Shown here: positions 1-13,310 of the stretch, in pieces | How positions within the stretch are numbered: position 1 is the stretch's first letter | How the letters are laid out: every line of letters starts with the position of its first letter | Assembly: GCF_001949145.1 (NCBI RefSeq) | Contig: NW_019091369.1 | Location: 4,262,054-4,326,053 of the forward strand | Direction of reading: 5' to 3' | DNA from: Acanthaster planci | Taxonomy: Eukaryota; Echinodermata; Asteroidea; Valvatida; Acanthasteridae | DNA: 64,000 bases | Program-made: the position numbers and the translations under genes | The notes under the pieces: generated by a model | What the model was told of the DNA's origin: nothing | What the model saw: the letters and a program-made list of their open reading frames with translations, nothing else | The model's database searches: none

Positions 1-3000
1 AGTTTTTGGCCAGGAAATACCGCAAAGATGAAAAATAGTAACAGCTGTTATTTCAAGGTAATGGTGGATCAGGAATCAATCACTTGTGGCTATTTTTAAA
101 GTATATTTATTGTATAATGTAAGACACGAAAATGAAGGGCATTTTGGACTTCTTGGGCTATGATGTAAACTACATGTTATTATTGCCTTGGAAAAGCCTG
201 CTTGGAATGAGGGGGTAGATTTAATCACCGGGGATCGTTAATCACACTTGAACATTTCCCTTAGAAGTCGCTCATTCTGCATTCTTTCCTCCCTAGATGG
301 ATGGATACATAAGACAATTATTAGAGTTCTTAACATCCATCATAAATGTGTGCACATGCTATTTGAACTTGGGAGAGTTCCTCGTTGGATTTTCGTTTTG
401 TTTGGGGTTTTTTAACCACAGATTCTCACTAGTTGTGGCATTGCCTTTTTATGATAGTGTCTTTTTTGGTGTGCCACATGTTACAGTCATTTACATGAGT
501 GTTTGAAGATTCAAAATGTTTGATTGAGATGAAAAACATGGAGTGCACATCTTAAGTGAATTGTACAATGAAACTACAGTGCTTTGTATCAGGAAAGGGG
601 TATTTCAGTTTTAATGATAAGTCTAATGAAAGTTTTTCTGCTGTATTTCCTTTTTTTACATTCTTTTTTCCTTTTTGTTTTTTTTTACAGTGAGGCAGAC
701 ATTCACGAGTAATGACACATTGACCATCTTGCCAAGTGGACACTGAAACTCAGTGACAGATGCTGTTGTCGTTAGTGTTTGCCTTGTACAATGACTCTGC
801 AGACATGCAGCCTACAGATGTTAATAAATGATGTCCATTAATTCTACTGACTGATCTGCCAAATACTTCAAGGAGTTCAAACCAACGGAGAAATTGGTGC
901 TTATGGATGCCTGATTCAAAGGTAACAACTCACTTGCCATAGGACTGATGCACAATCTTGAGAATTATCATCAGAGGCCATAAATGGTAAATGGTTGAAA
1001 ACTCTTACATAGTGATTACACTTGACTTTAAACAATCAAACCTTGTCCACAATTTCACCACAGAATCATGCAACTTTTCCATCTTTTTCCTACATGAGAT
1101 GGTGTAATCATTCAAATTTTTTTATGTTAAATCAGCAAGCAACAGTCTTACTCATTTGGTGTCTGCAGTCTTCAAAGCACTGTAGCTTATGCTACTGATG
1201 TCATCCAGCGAGGTGAAAACTTACCTCATAGGGAGTAAATGCTGGTGTGCATGATACCATTAAGGTTACGTATTGCGCCTAGTTTGATTTGCTTTATTGG
1301 TTTGTTAGCTTTCAGCATACATTGCAGAATCGTTCTTCTTTCTTGTTTCAACCCAGCTTTGAACATTTTTGTCAAAATATAAAGTAATCACAAGCACTGA
1401 TAATGAGTCAGGAATCTATTGATTTTCTCCCATTTCAACCTGAGTAAAAATATAAAGAAACGCCGATTTGAAAGAATGGTTTAAAGTAAAAGACCACTGT
1501 GTCTGCTTTGTTAGCCGTGTTGATGTGGAGATTTAAGGAATCCAGAATCTCACATTTCCTCACCTGAATTCAGAGTCCTTCAATAATTTTTCTACTTCTC
1601 CGGTGCCTATAATATACTGTTTCGTAAAATGGGCCTGTTTTTATTTGTCAAGTCGAAGTTGAGACGTGGTATCAAACACAGCTGAATCTGCCTCTCAATA
1701 TGGAATTTTGGCTACAAAAAGCAAAAATTAAATCCAAAAGTATAACTGCTCAGAAAAAAGTAGCTGCGGATGGTTACTACAACTATAGTGGTAACATCCG
1801 ACTGTTTCTTTTGATATTATGATATTTCTTCTGTGTTTAGTGGTCGTTTATTTATTTCCAGTAATTCGGTGTGAAAAAGCTGCAGTGTGCCAAAAAGATA
1901 TTTGTAACCAGAAATATTGTCCAGCTAAAAGTTGACACAGTTTAAGTTGTTTAGTAAAGCTTGTTCAATGGGAGATACAACTTTTATAAAGGTTGTATTA
2001 AGCTAGTACGTTCAGTTTCTGGAGGTACGTGAACTATTACTGTTTTCCTTCAACCTTGCAAAGTAATTGTTGGAGATGTTTATTCAAAAATAAAAAAAAA
2101 TTAATTCTTCTTTGCTTTTGAATTTCGGATCTGATGGTGTTAGCTGCTGAGATTTAAAAGAAACACTGTAATGTTGCAAACGATTTGCAACTTTCGAAAT
2201 TTTAACGAGTAGTTCACACAAAACCGTTAGGAATTTTTTTCAATATAAATGTATCTTTCAACGTTACACCGTGGAACTATTTGGTACAGTAATGACAAAA
2301 TTACACGTTTTTGTTTTGATAAGCTTTTTATTCATCGAACGGCGCATTATATTACTGAAATTTCTTGTCCATCAGAAAACGGGAAAGCAGTTTCTTGAAA
2401 AGTCTGAGTTCATTTGTTAAGATTTGCCATTCCGGCTGAAGCCTAAAACATTGATAGTTGTAAGTACTGTTCTATCCTGCAGCGCTGCGTTACACATTGA
2501 TGTATCAAAGTTTTTGTTTCAGTACATCGTATGTTTGAATACACAACTCGTGCACTTATTTGATTTGTATTTTCGGTCTTGTTTTGTTTCTCTGGTATTT
2601 TCTGTGGACTTCAACTAGCAAGCATTGGTGTTCCTGGTTTTTAGTTGCCCAAGAGATTCTAGTTTCATGTCCGTGGTAATTGGTTCTAATTTAACAGAAT
2701 GTACCCTCTTTCAGTTTCAAAATTTGTGATGTTCTTCCCAATATTCGCGTTTCTTCGTGATAGATATGTACTTTCTGAGGACGGAATGATTAATATTTTA
2801 CTGCTCATCTTGTCTACTTTAGTTTTCCCGTTCTTTTTTGTTTTGTTTTATTTTATTTTTGTTCTCTTTTTGTTTTGTTTTTGAATTGGATACATGTGAT
2901 CTCGAGTGCTTTTCCAAGGCTTGCAACCATATCCTCTGTTAGTGTTCCGAGGTAAGACAAGCCTGTAGATTGTTCTGTCTATTGGCTTGGGAGTTCGATC

Positions 3001-3183
3001 AAGTAACGGTCTAAAATGTTACTTAGTAACAACATCTGCTGGCCGTAGCAAGTCTGGGTGTTTTATGTTAATCATTTTTTCCATCAAATATATTTCTAAG
3101 TTTTTTGGGGGGCAAAAGTCTGTTGCAAGTGCGTTGGATATCGATGCATGTTTCATATTAGTGTAGAATAAGATTTAGCCAGT
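1..3183. other. Non-coding stretch, no gene seen
   Basis: No reading frame here looks like a conserved protein, and the short frames are ordinary for AT-rich DNA. An AATAAA hexamer at about 822-827 follows a T-rich tract and an AG at about 690. This could be the end of a transcript entering from the left, but no coding sequence supports that. A T-rich tract with TTTTG/TTTTA runs lies at about 2820-2880. Confidence 0.6.
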
Positions 3184-3263
3184 TCTGGACAATGCCGGAT
3201 TGGTGTGGATAGTGCCAGATTGGCTTGGGCTGTGCCGGTGTGGTCGGGACAGCACTGGTTTAG
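3184..3263. repeat. Degenerate 20-bp tandem repeat, four copies
   Basis: Four consecutive 20-base units (3184-3203, 3204-3223, 3224-3243, 3244-3263) share the pattern TNTGGACARTGCCGGNTTGG with increasing divergence. The GTGCCGG/GTGCCAG core recurs every 20 bases. The block is short and has no associated open frame. Confidence 0.7.
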
Positions 3264-5874
3264 TTTTCGAATTTAGATGATGACTAGGCCTATACTTTGG
3301 TAGTTACCGGCCTAGAGGAGGGCCCGACAGTAAAGGTTTAGACAGTACCAATACTATTGATTTGGTCATGTTACGTAGTGTGTTCTGCTCAGAGGCCCTA
3401 CTCATTTACAATCACCAAGGTTCCTGTTCAGCAAATGTCATCATCCTCGTAAACTTGTTGGACCGATTTCGCAGTTGATCATTAATTTTATAGTAATATC
3501 TTCTTAAACTGCATTGTGAAACTTAAACATAACTCTCAAACTTGTTTAAGAATTTGCAAGAGTTTCGCTCTTTAGTTCTCTCTCCCATGAGTGATGAAGG
3601 ACCTAAATCATACATATTTCAAACACCTGCTCGGCAAGCAATCGATAAATTTGCATTACACCCCCCAACAATCTTAAGATTAACTTGCCTCCCCTGTCCT
3701 GTGGTAAGAGCAGCACCAAAACGGCATGACTGATCTTCAAAGGAAAACCCGTGCCTTCAAGAGAAACTAATTATAGATGAGAATTGAGTGAAGGCCTTGT
3801 GGTGAGGATGTGGAGGCAGTTTGGGCTAGCAAAGCAAGGACGATGCCATCCTAAAAACCAATTAATCCCACCGTGGCTTGACAGAATGAACGCTGGGACT
3901 TCTGACTGTCCGACCCCCCGGCAGTTCGGGGAGATTGTCCGCTCTGCCTTGAAGTGGTGAAGACAGCTTTTAAGTTCGTAGATTGTCTGGATTGACGTGG
4001 TGAGGTTTAATGGTACGTGTGAGACACCAGGGATAATGATCTAATCATGCAGTGTTGAGGTGTTTTAATGAGACATAATTTGTTGGGAGTAGATCTCGTT
4101 GATGTTCTTGCTTTATTGTGCAGTGGATTCTGCTCATGACGTCGCGTCCTCATAAAACCTTTAATATGTCATAATTAGCATCAGTGAAAAATAGCCTTGT
4201 CATTGAAGTTGGTGCTCTTTGTCGTTGGCATTAACACCATTTTCTCGTCCAGTGACCCACTTCTGCCACTAACCATCCAATACCAGCTCTCACAAAAAGT
4301 CAAATGTTTGACATGGAATTTGACAGAATTTCCCTGGACGGCCTTGGCCCAATACTCGATACATTAGGCCTATTCCCCTGTATCCATGTATTCAGGTTAT
4401 TTAGTGGGGAAAAATATTATGATAATGCGAAGCTAGAGTGCTGCAGTGTTGGTTCGAGCTAAAAGAACCGAATTAACAGAAATGAGGAACATTACATAGT
4501 ATGTCCATGAAGCGCTGATTTATGTTATCATGAGTGTTGTGCCATGGAATGTTACTAGTGTGGTTTCAGGCACTGTGAGTTTATTTAACACTGTTGCGGA
4601 TCTGTAACGCCCACACTGACATTTATCAACATTATTTTCACGCTCTTGTAATTTCCGTTCGAGTTGGTCGACGCATGTCTGCACATTAAGTGAAATGTTC
4701 TCCAAATCAGACAGATATTGGGCATAAAGCTTGCCGACAAAATGTTCATATCAAATGCACCATTAACTTTATTACTTATCCCACGAGGGCGAATGGAACA
4801 CAGAATAAGGTATTACGTCTGTGTCCCATATACCACGAGGCCGACGATAAAGCATCGTATTGTTAGTGCGTTGCATACATTGTGGCGTGTTCGTGTTTCG
4901 TCGCACGTTTACGCGAGTCATGAATTACACTACATATTTACGTCTGTAAACGAAAATACTAGTGTTCCGCGCTACGCCGTCTATAATTTCTGGTGTGATT
5001 TTTTTACCGACAATTTTGTTATTGTCGCCAACCAAAGGGGTGTCAATATGTCGCTGAATTTCGTTGATCTGAAAAATTCACCGAATACAAAGTGCAAAGG
5101 TTGAGAGACCAATGTCACTCTAAACTCCCCCGTGCAAACTCGATAACGGCACTACGAAATGAGCTCCACCTCCATGGACGAAATTAAATTGTATGAATCG
5201 ATTTTCGTCTCTGTAGTACTCCTTAACGACGTTGCCAAAATGTACCAGCTCAGGAGTCAGAGATGTGCCCCCAAACATGCACTTCGTTCATCACTTCTTG
5301 CAGAGGTGATGAACTTCTGTTTCCAAGGCAAGCCAAAGGGCTATCTGTTCCCAAGGTAACGGAAAGGTGAAAGCGTTCCTGTAAAGTGTATTTGAGACCG
5401 GCAGTGTGACATAAGTTTGGCCTTAAAAATGGCCATACCAAAGGCAAAGAGGGTGGCTGTCTTGGTCAGATAAATGAGATAAGTTTTTACGGATTGATCC
5501 GACAAGTTTTCAGATGGGTGTTGCAGGTGGGAAAAGATTGCATCGATGCTCTGATACTGTATATAACCCCGTGAACCACTAGTTGGGTAAATTGTCATAA
5601 ATACTGAATCACGGATATTTAATTCAGAATCACTTAATTACGTTTCTGTGTTAGTGGGTCACTGTCTGGAGTATTCGTTCTGTCGACTGAAGGAGGCAGA
5701 AAAATTCATTCCATGATACCTTCGTGGTTCCGCGACCTTCACAAATGATTTGACTTGATGTTTTGAATTGATATGATTTGAAATCATCCATTCAAAAGTG
5801 AAACAACTTTTGAAATGTTTGTGATTTCCACGCAATGTATTCTGGGAACGACTCAGCTGAATCGAATAATGTAC
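3264..5874. other. Non-coding stretch with one unrecognised 128-codon frame
   Basis: Nothing here is recognisable as a gene. An ATG-initiated frame of 128 codons runs from 4718 to 5104 on the plus strand in a locally CpG-richer patch. Its translation shows no domain, signal peptide or membrane segment that I recognise, and I see no exon continuing it on either side. It could be a chance frame or a decayed mobile-element remnant. I see nothing else in the stretch. Confidence 0.5.
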
Positions 5875-6038
5875 ATCGACGGTGGTCTTTTATCAGACGG
5901 ACATTCGACTTATCCATTGACGGTAGTCTTTTATCGGACGGACATTCTACTTATCCATTGACGGTAGTCTTTTATCGGACGGACATTCTACTTATCCATT
6001 GACGGTAGTCTTTTATCGGACGGACATTCGACTTATCC
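5875..6038. repeat. 41-bp tandem repeat, four copies
   Basis: The motif GACGGTAGTCTTTTATCGG followed by ACGGACATTC(G/T)ACTTATCC recurs with an exact 41-base period. The TATCC landmarks start at 5911, 5952, 5993 and 6034. The two inner copies are nearly identical, and the outer ones differ by a few substitutions, as expected for an array that expands from its middle. It is a minisatellite with no coding potential. Confidence 0.9.
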
Positions 6039-6551
6039 GTTTTTCCAGCAGCGTATTCAGTTTTTGGTGTCGGGGGCAAATTCAAAAGCGATTGCGGCTT
6101 CGGACATACTCAACATGATGTTGGGGAGAACAAATCGAAAGTCTTACTCACGATCCTGACATCCTTGCTTGTATTTCATGATGTTGTTTTCTTAGAATTT
6201 TGGTGCTAATTTTGATAAATAAATACATTTTTTCCTATACTCACCTGTGTTATTACAAAAGGGAAAAGGTGGGAGGACAATCTGTCTGGGGGCTCCTGAC
6301 ACCCCTTCCCCGCTGGATACGCCGCTGCATTTTTCAGTGTCTGGGCAGTAACTCTTAAAGAGCTAGTATTTCACCGCTAGAACAACAAGATGACTTCTCG
6401 TTAATGCACGAAAAATACTCTGAGTACGTCTAACAGTAAACTTTGATTAGAATAAATTCCAATAAATGCAGAGAATTGACCTACGGAAATACACATTTGC
6501 TGCTTTTTAAGGATAGTAAATGAAAGTGCACCTAGTGGACGGATATGATGT
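6039..6551. other. Non-coding stretch, nothing recognised
   Basis: There is an AATAAA-rich tract near 6216-6225 and no conserved reading frame. I see no further structure between the 41-bp array and the foldback element that follows. Confidence 0.5.
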
Positions 6552-6555
6552 TTAA

Positions 6556-6740
6556 AGGCGCCTTTCCATATGTACATGTTTTGGATGCATTCCTGCGCTT
6601 CACTCTCACGGAACAAAAAAATGACCCATTAACATTACACAAGTGTGCGATGCGTTCGGCCGTCAAAATCACCCCAGGAGCGATTCTGACTGATACGTGT
6701 ACGCTTGGCGCAAGTGTTGACGCGTATATGGAAAGGCGGC
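6556..6740. mobile_element. TTAA-flanked foldback element (MITE-like)
   Basis: The left end (6556-6571) and the reverse complement of the right end (6740-6726) share a 13-base perfect core, CGCCTTTCCATAT. Both ends are directly bordered by TTAA (6552-6555 and 6741-6744). A TTAA duplication is the known target-site signature of piggyBac-type transposons, so a small non-autonomous relative is the simplest reading. Open frames of 93-95 codons exist on both strands across the element but resemble nothing known. The termini do not obviously match the canonical piggyBac end, so the superfamily assignment is inference. Confidence 0.5.
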
Positions 6741-6744
6741 TTAA

Positions 6745-9700
6745 GTCGCCCCGCCCTCCGAAAACTGAACTAAAAAAACATTTCCTGGGTCTTGCTGCCC
6801 GTAAGGTGCCCAAACATGGCCACGAATTATAGGTAAGGTGTTACTCTCTACTGTGAGAAGTATAACCCGGCATGTGGAAACTCGTGTCATATGACTTTTC
6901 GCTCTGATTACCATCTTTTACTCCCTCCCCCACTTTAGAAAATAAATCGAGGTGTGCGCAAACACGCCTGTCTTTACGTGATCGAAGACAAGCGCAAAAA
7001 AGGGTGCTGCGTCAATTTAGCGGGAACATTTCTTTGATCTGCAGCGCGGAGGAAACCTGACATTTTACGTAGAATGGGAATTAGGCGTTTTTCTTGTCTT
7101 ATCTGATGATACTATTAAAGTAGTACGTACATGTACTCTTGCAGGATATGGCTGAGTGTCTCAAGTCCAAATCTAGGCTAGAAGACACTTTGGAATCCAA
7201 GAATTAGCCGATATCGACAAGGAACCCGAAAGGGTGCAATATGTACACAGACGCCCATGAGCCATGGTGGCTGTACCGTCTCCATACCCTAAACGCCCAC
7301 ACGAAAAAGAGGCTGTACGCAAATTGAACTCATGTTGGACTGATGAACGTTTATAAGTCATTACAGACAAAAATGTCTTGCTTGCATAATATTATGTGGA
7401 AAACCACTATGGCCTAAAAATTCATTAGAGCACAACATAAACACATGTCAACGGCTCTTACTGTCACTGACTGCCAGAAAACCCTTTTAGATCGCTGTAG
7501 GATTTTGATAAAGGCACGCACATGTATTAAATCATAATGCCATCCAATTTTGAGCACCCAAGATTAATATAAAAATATACTTAACAGATTTTTTTTTTAG
7601 ATCAAGGCTGGTACCTCACTATTTCAGCCCTAAAGATGATACCATATCTGTGAAATCTAAGATGAGTGTAGATTTCGGCGTACGGTTCTCTCATAAGACA
7701 GTAACCGTTTAATTGTGATTTGGAATGGAACGATTTACCAAGCAGAAGACCGAACATATGCAAACTGGGATTAATCAGATTGGACGAAACTAGAGGTTTT
7801 TGACAACCAGGGATGTCAATGCATAGCAAAAAGCTGTTCGTCTCCAAGGACCAATTACCAAAGAGCCATATTACTTCTTGTTTGCTAAATGCCAGTGATA
7901 TGACAGGAAATTCAACACATGGTTTACTATCAGTTTACCATGGATTGTGTGAGCCGACGCTGGCGGTGTCGCTAATCTTTACCTGATTTGTTCTTAACTT
8001 CTTGGGTCATTCTCGCTCTGTGTCTAGCACTAGCGGAAAATAACCTCACATGCTACCCGGTACTCTTGGCATGCTAATAAATGTAAATCCGTGTTTTTAC
8101 AGGTTACATGCCAAATTCATGTCGGGAGTTTGATTTTATTTTAAGGAACCAGAGTTGAATCGACTTAAGTCTGAATAGTGTCAGCTTAATTTAATCTAGC
8201 TGTGATGGGTTATTTCCAAGCTCCCAGCCGAATCAGTGATGACCCTTGGAAAAATCAGAGTCCTATTTTCTGACTCCTACAAGTCGCCTCCTTTCATAAA
8301 TTTAGTTTGCATTCGGCGCCGTCGCAGCAATAAATCAGATACCAAGTAATCAGGCTTCTTGCATAGCCAATCGCATGATTGTGTGTGTAAAAACGTTAGC
8401 TCACTGGTCATGTAGCCTATATGTCCGTGGGGGATATGGCACAACGTAAAACCTCGGTGCTCAAAGTTTATTGATGCAACAACAAAGCCTCAATGAGTTT
8501 GCAACGGTCAGTTAGAAACTCCAAAGAAAAATGTATCATCGAGACTTACGGAACCCTGAGCCGATTACTTTTGACATCTGCCACATGGGCGATGAAATTT
8601 GAATCCACCTTCATTGATTTTTCCCGCGAAAATGTCTGCCCTGCAGTTCATCTCGTTTGGCAGTACCGAACGGTACTGCCACTGTATGCAGTAGAGGTTC
8701 TCTTGATGAGATCAAGTCGATGTGTTCTGTAAAGTGAGAATGCCAATGCGCGTGATGCCAGAGAAATACTATGTTCACTGCATTTGGGTATCTGGCCATA
8801 GAATGTAGATTCACGTTAATACCAGATCAGTGTGATTCAAGATCATACTGCATAACAAGTGCTTTGACAATCGTAAAAGACCAAGATCGCCACTTTGAGT
8901 GCATGACTCTCTCCTTATGATGGAGTATTAGAGAGGAACACAATCGCGCTTCTAATGCGAAGCTCAACGGCTCATATCTACGTAGTGTCCTGTGTCTATC
9001 CGTGATTAATGTTGATCTTGGACGATGTTACCGGCGTCAATGGTGTCGAACCACATTCCCGGCATAGATGAGGTTCGCAATCGAATGATTGTTTTGGTAA
9101 AATTTCAGGTATTCCAAAACGACTTCAATCCTTCTCAGGACGCCGAATTTGTCCTTAAACTCTTGCCTGACGCCGCTCTCGGGAGTTTTAAGCAGGTGTG
9201 GGCAATCAACAGCATATGTTTATGAGGAGAATAAACACAGAGTGTGAAATGACATGTTGAAGTTTTAGGTATAAGAAGAGTCTGGGGTGGAAAGAGCCAA
9301 CTCGTTTTTTCTAAAGGCAAGGTCTGTACCTTACTGAAAACGTTCATAAACTGTATCATTACAATTTGTAATTGCTGCACAACAACGTATTATAAAACTG
9401 TAAGAACGGTCTTATTATATACTCATTTCTATTCAAATTGCGTTTGCAGATTCGCCGGGGAATGGTTGCATTATTGCCCTTAAAATATTCGGTTATTCAG
9501 GTATTCACAGAGACATGGACATTCGTACACGAAATCGCATCTATTTCCTTGACCCGTGCTGAGAATCGAACAGTGGAACAACTTAATCGATACAGGTGTT
9601 GAATTTCCTCCACAAACTCGTCAGACGGTATGTTGATGAAATGCGAACTTCCTGAACAAAGATCGATAAAATTAGTGAAGTATTCAAACGGTGAACAAGC

Positions 9701-12700
9701 TCTAAAAATAAATGACTTTCATCATGGGCGATCTTTGGTGGAATCTGTTTAAGATAGAATGAAATATAGTGCAGAGGAAAACTCTTCTTGAAGCAAATAT
9801 TTTAGTCATTTGATCTAAAGTTACAAATTATTCTCTTGTCGAGCTTTGTGACAAGTGTTGCAATTCTTGTGCATATACATGAGTATCAAGGCAAGTCACG
9901 TGACTTGCAAACAAGCACGTGACCACAGTAACGATTTCGGTAATTAATCTCATTCGAACGTATGCCTTCATTATTTTCAGTCAATTTCTTGGAGTTACTG
10001 GAGCAGAAAGCTCGTTGGAAAACGTGTCGGTTTCAATTCATAATGACAGGCATAGGAGAACGATGTATACCGGCAGTTGCAGTTATATACCAGCAATTCA
10101 AGGACAAGGTACCTGGAAGGTGTGACGGACCAGCCTCCGTGAAGATATGCACTGCTTGCCAGAGGCTATTCACCCGTGAGTTAATGCCATGGCAGACGAA
10201 GAGTGCCGCCGGAACGATCCAAATGGATAATGCATGGCACGCGGAGATCGATTCTGATGTTTTTCAACCAGTCCCATCGAGGATTCCTAATGAGGGGAAG
10301 ATTGGTTACAGAGTCAGGTCATATCGATTAAAATGGCCAGATTTTTATTTTTAAAATCATCAGTCTCTATATTAAATTGCCGATCACACCGATTAGCCTC
10401 AAAAATCGTTGGAATAATCAAATGTAACATACAAAAGGCACATGGCATAATTTGAACGAGAAGGTTGAAACTGTACATTTGATATTTGCACGTTTATTAT
10501 TCCAGGGTTCACCCTACTGGCCGCCACTTTCTGTCCCGTGTGAATAAGCCTTAACGCCAAGTCTTTCTCCTCTCAGCGCCATATGTCCTCATATCACTCA
10601 GAACTTTTCCATCAAGATTTTTACTGGCCACTGATCCGCACCGTCGCGGAGGAACTATCAACATAACACGGCAGTCTCTGACCGACTGAACCCGCGCTGC
10701 AATCTCCGTAAGGTAGCCACTCTGTATTTTATATTTACGATGTGAACAATTCATTTTATACTTTGGGGAAAGGATTTCGGTAAACGGTCCACGTCCACAG
10801 TTGTTTGAGTTGACCCATGCACCCCTGGAATTCTTTTTTCCCCAGTACACTGAGGACTACTTAATCTGACTGTGTGGTTTCAATCGATATCTAAGCTCAC
10901 ATGAAGCTTGGCTGCAAGCAGACCGTGTTATTCGACTGGGCTTGTGAATTTGTATCCCGTGCAGTACAACTTGGTGAATAAGCGTGTGTGAATGTGCATT
11001 TATTTAAATCTATTTTATAAGGAAATGTTACCGGCCGGTTTTTTAGCACTCAGAGATTACGTGGCCATTTTTTGTAATATGATTATCTGGTATAATACAT
11101 TGAAAATCAATTGAGTTCATGGGAGAATGTTTAGACATGAGTTCTGTCTTTTGTTCATTGGTTGAGTTAAGATGCCTGTAATATTAAACCCTTTTACTAT
11201 ATGATGGTTTAGTTTCTCAATAACATTCACTTGAACCGCTGTTTTATCAGTTCGAGCAAGTTTCAAGTAAAAAAAAAAAACAAATCAGGTTAGAGCATTT
11301 AGAGCGCAGGCGAGAAATAAAAGAGATGACAAACATCTCCGAAAATTCTACAGCAGGAAACGGACAAGCAAACAGCGAGAAGTAAACTCGGCACAAAAAA
11401 AAGAAAAAACGAATTGCAAAAATGCAGATACACAAAAAGCCTACATCGACGAAGCATGCTGTCGCCACCACGACGTTTCTAAAAAGCCTGTTACCATAGC
11501 AATATATTATAACTAGGCTGTGTCTCTTCTGAGGCGGCATTCAATTTGGAGAGAGATTTGGTAGTAGCCTTTTATTTACACTCTATTCAGTTTCCTTTCG
11601 TTTCCATGGAGGACAAGGGCATTTTTATACTGAAACATGACTGGTCCGTTCCTCGTATTCAGCTTACGCTACATTTAACAACTAATATGGAAGCAATTTT
11701 TCGAGACGGAAAATTTGGCAGGGAACCTTGGAAGTAATTAGAATGGGATCGGGGATATCAAGTTTGCTGATATTTTGAAACGAGAAAGATAAAAGTGGTA
11801 TTGAGGTCGAAGAAGGGTGAGCACGTGTCATTTTTAGGCAGTACCTCTCCATTTATAAGTTTTTACTGAGTAGCAAAATGAAGGCATTTTGATGGGATTG
11901 CTAATAATAATTACTACATGAATGCCGCATGGTGTAAATTTATACTTCTGTTTATGTGAATAAATTATTTGGTCTTATAATCTAAGACAGCAACTAAATA
12001 TCAGAGATTATTTTATGCCTTGGGAGGACGCGACCTTATCGTGTAGGTTATATCGTCATTTGGATGCAACTTGTGAAAAATGAATATGAACAATCTAGTT
12101 TTTTACCGAATAAAAAGTAAATTTTTCGCAGTTATTTGAAACCTTGTTCAATATTTTCGACTTTTTGTACTCATTCATGACGAAGTAGTCACAGTAAGCA
12201 ACCTGCACAGCGCAATTCAAATTCTAGGTCTATCTTCTATTTTGCATTTCCCGTGCATGCAGCATAAAGGAAACCAATTACCAGCTCTTAATTCAGCAAA
12301 TAAGAGGAAACAACAAGTGGAGAGATTTCTAAAATTTCTCAAGGGGATGGCACGTGTTCCTTGCGAGAGATTTAAACACGTCCAAGTGCCGCGTGGCAGG
12401 TCCGATAGCATCCTGCATCCGTCGCGTCATCACGGCCTTGCACGTGACTGACATAGGTAATAGTTGGATCTCCCACTGAAGTGAAAGGTGGATCTGACAT
12501 GATGCTCCATGGACCATTCGATCAGGAACTGTCGAACTCGAAGCTCAACGTTGCATCTTTAGCTTATTTCACATGGTCTCCAAAAAGCACGCGGATGTAC
12601 TGTACGTGTCAACACAGTATTGACGTGCCTTTTAGGAATGACGCGTCGCGAGTTTATAAGTCTTCAATGACAGCAAACTACTTCAGAAACCCTCCTCATT

Positions 12701-13164
12701 CATCACCCCTTCATTCTACCCTCATCGAAACGTATTTACGCCCTTATTGGAAATTGTAGGTTCAAACTTGGCTGACCATCAAAAGAACTTTTATTTTTAA
12801 GTATAAATTGCGCCTTTACCTTAAACACTGAAGCACGAATTCCAAGGTGTTGGTGCATGGTGGATCCTCCTGTTCCATCTAAACTTAGTTGAAATAAACA
12901 GATTTTTATACAAGCATATGAATATAGTGAAGGAGTCGGTACAGCTGCACAACTACCCCATCTCAAAGCTACTGATCGTCAGTTCCAGTTGGACCTAGCG
13001 CCGCCAACGTCTACTCCAGCAAAGTGTTACATTGTAGCTTCTTGGTAGAAGATACAGATGCTCTGTTCCATAGTTTATAGATTCGAATCCAGGCCAAGGG
13101 GCTTTCATGTTTGGTAAGTTGTATTTAATAACGTCCGAATGATGATTACACTGAGAGTGTCCAG
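6745..13164. other. Non-coding stretch with one unrecognised frame and a palindrome
   Basis: I find no supportable gene. A 130-codon frame at 9962-10354 (plus) overlaps a 68-codon frame in another register, and neither shows a known domain. The region begins after a pyrimidine-rich AG near 9979, so an exon is conceivable but unproven. A perfect palindrome at 9891-9908 is listed separately. A run of A at about 11,269-11,280 and scattered AATAAA hexamers are the only other features noted. Confidence 0.5.
9891..9908. repeat. 18-bp perfect palindrome centred on an E-box
   Basis: GCAAGTCACGTGACTTGC reads the same on both strands and has CACGTG at its centre. A second CACGTG follows at 9916-9921. 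CACGTG is the known core site of bHLH-zipper factors of the MITF/USF/MYC type. No promoter is identifiable nearby, so a regulatory role is speculative. Confidence 0.6.
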
Positions 13165-13260
13165 CCCCAATTGGAAAGTGATGGGGACCGGGCGGTAAGG
13201 CTCTGAACTTCTGTTCCTGCGACCCGGGTTCGATCCCAGCTGCTGCTTTTATTTTCGACC
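13165..13260 (+). mobile_element. tRNA-derived SINE-like fragment
   Basis: A GGGTTCGATCC sequence (13226-13236) matches the RNA polymerase III B box, and a degenerate A-box-like GGGCGGTAAGGCTCT lies about 35 bases upstream. There is no cloverleaf I can fold with confidence, so this is probably a tRNA-derived SINE head or a decayed tRNA copy rather than a working tRNA gene. It is the first of three such units within 450 bases. Confidence 0.5.
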
Positions 13261-13310
13261 CTTCAGGTAAATCTTATAGATAAATATATGAAAAAGTGTT
13301 TCTCTATTGG

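Noticed and set aside
4718-5104. 128-codon frame as a gene
   Set aside because: No recognised domain, no supporting splice context and no conserved motif. Retained only as a note in the non-coding entry.
9962-10354. 130-codon frame as a gene
   Set aside because: It overlaps another frame of similar quality and shows no domain. A CxxC occurs once without a partner, so no zinc finger can be claimed.
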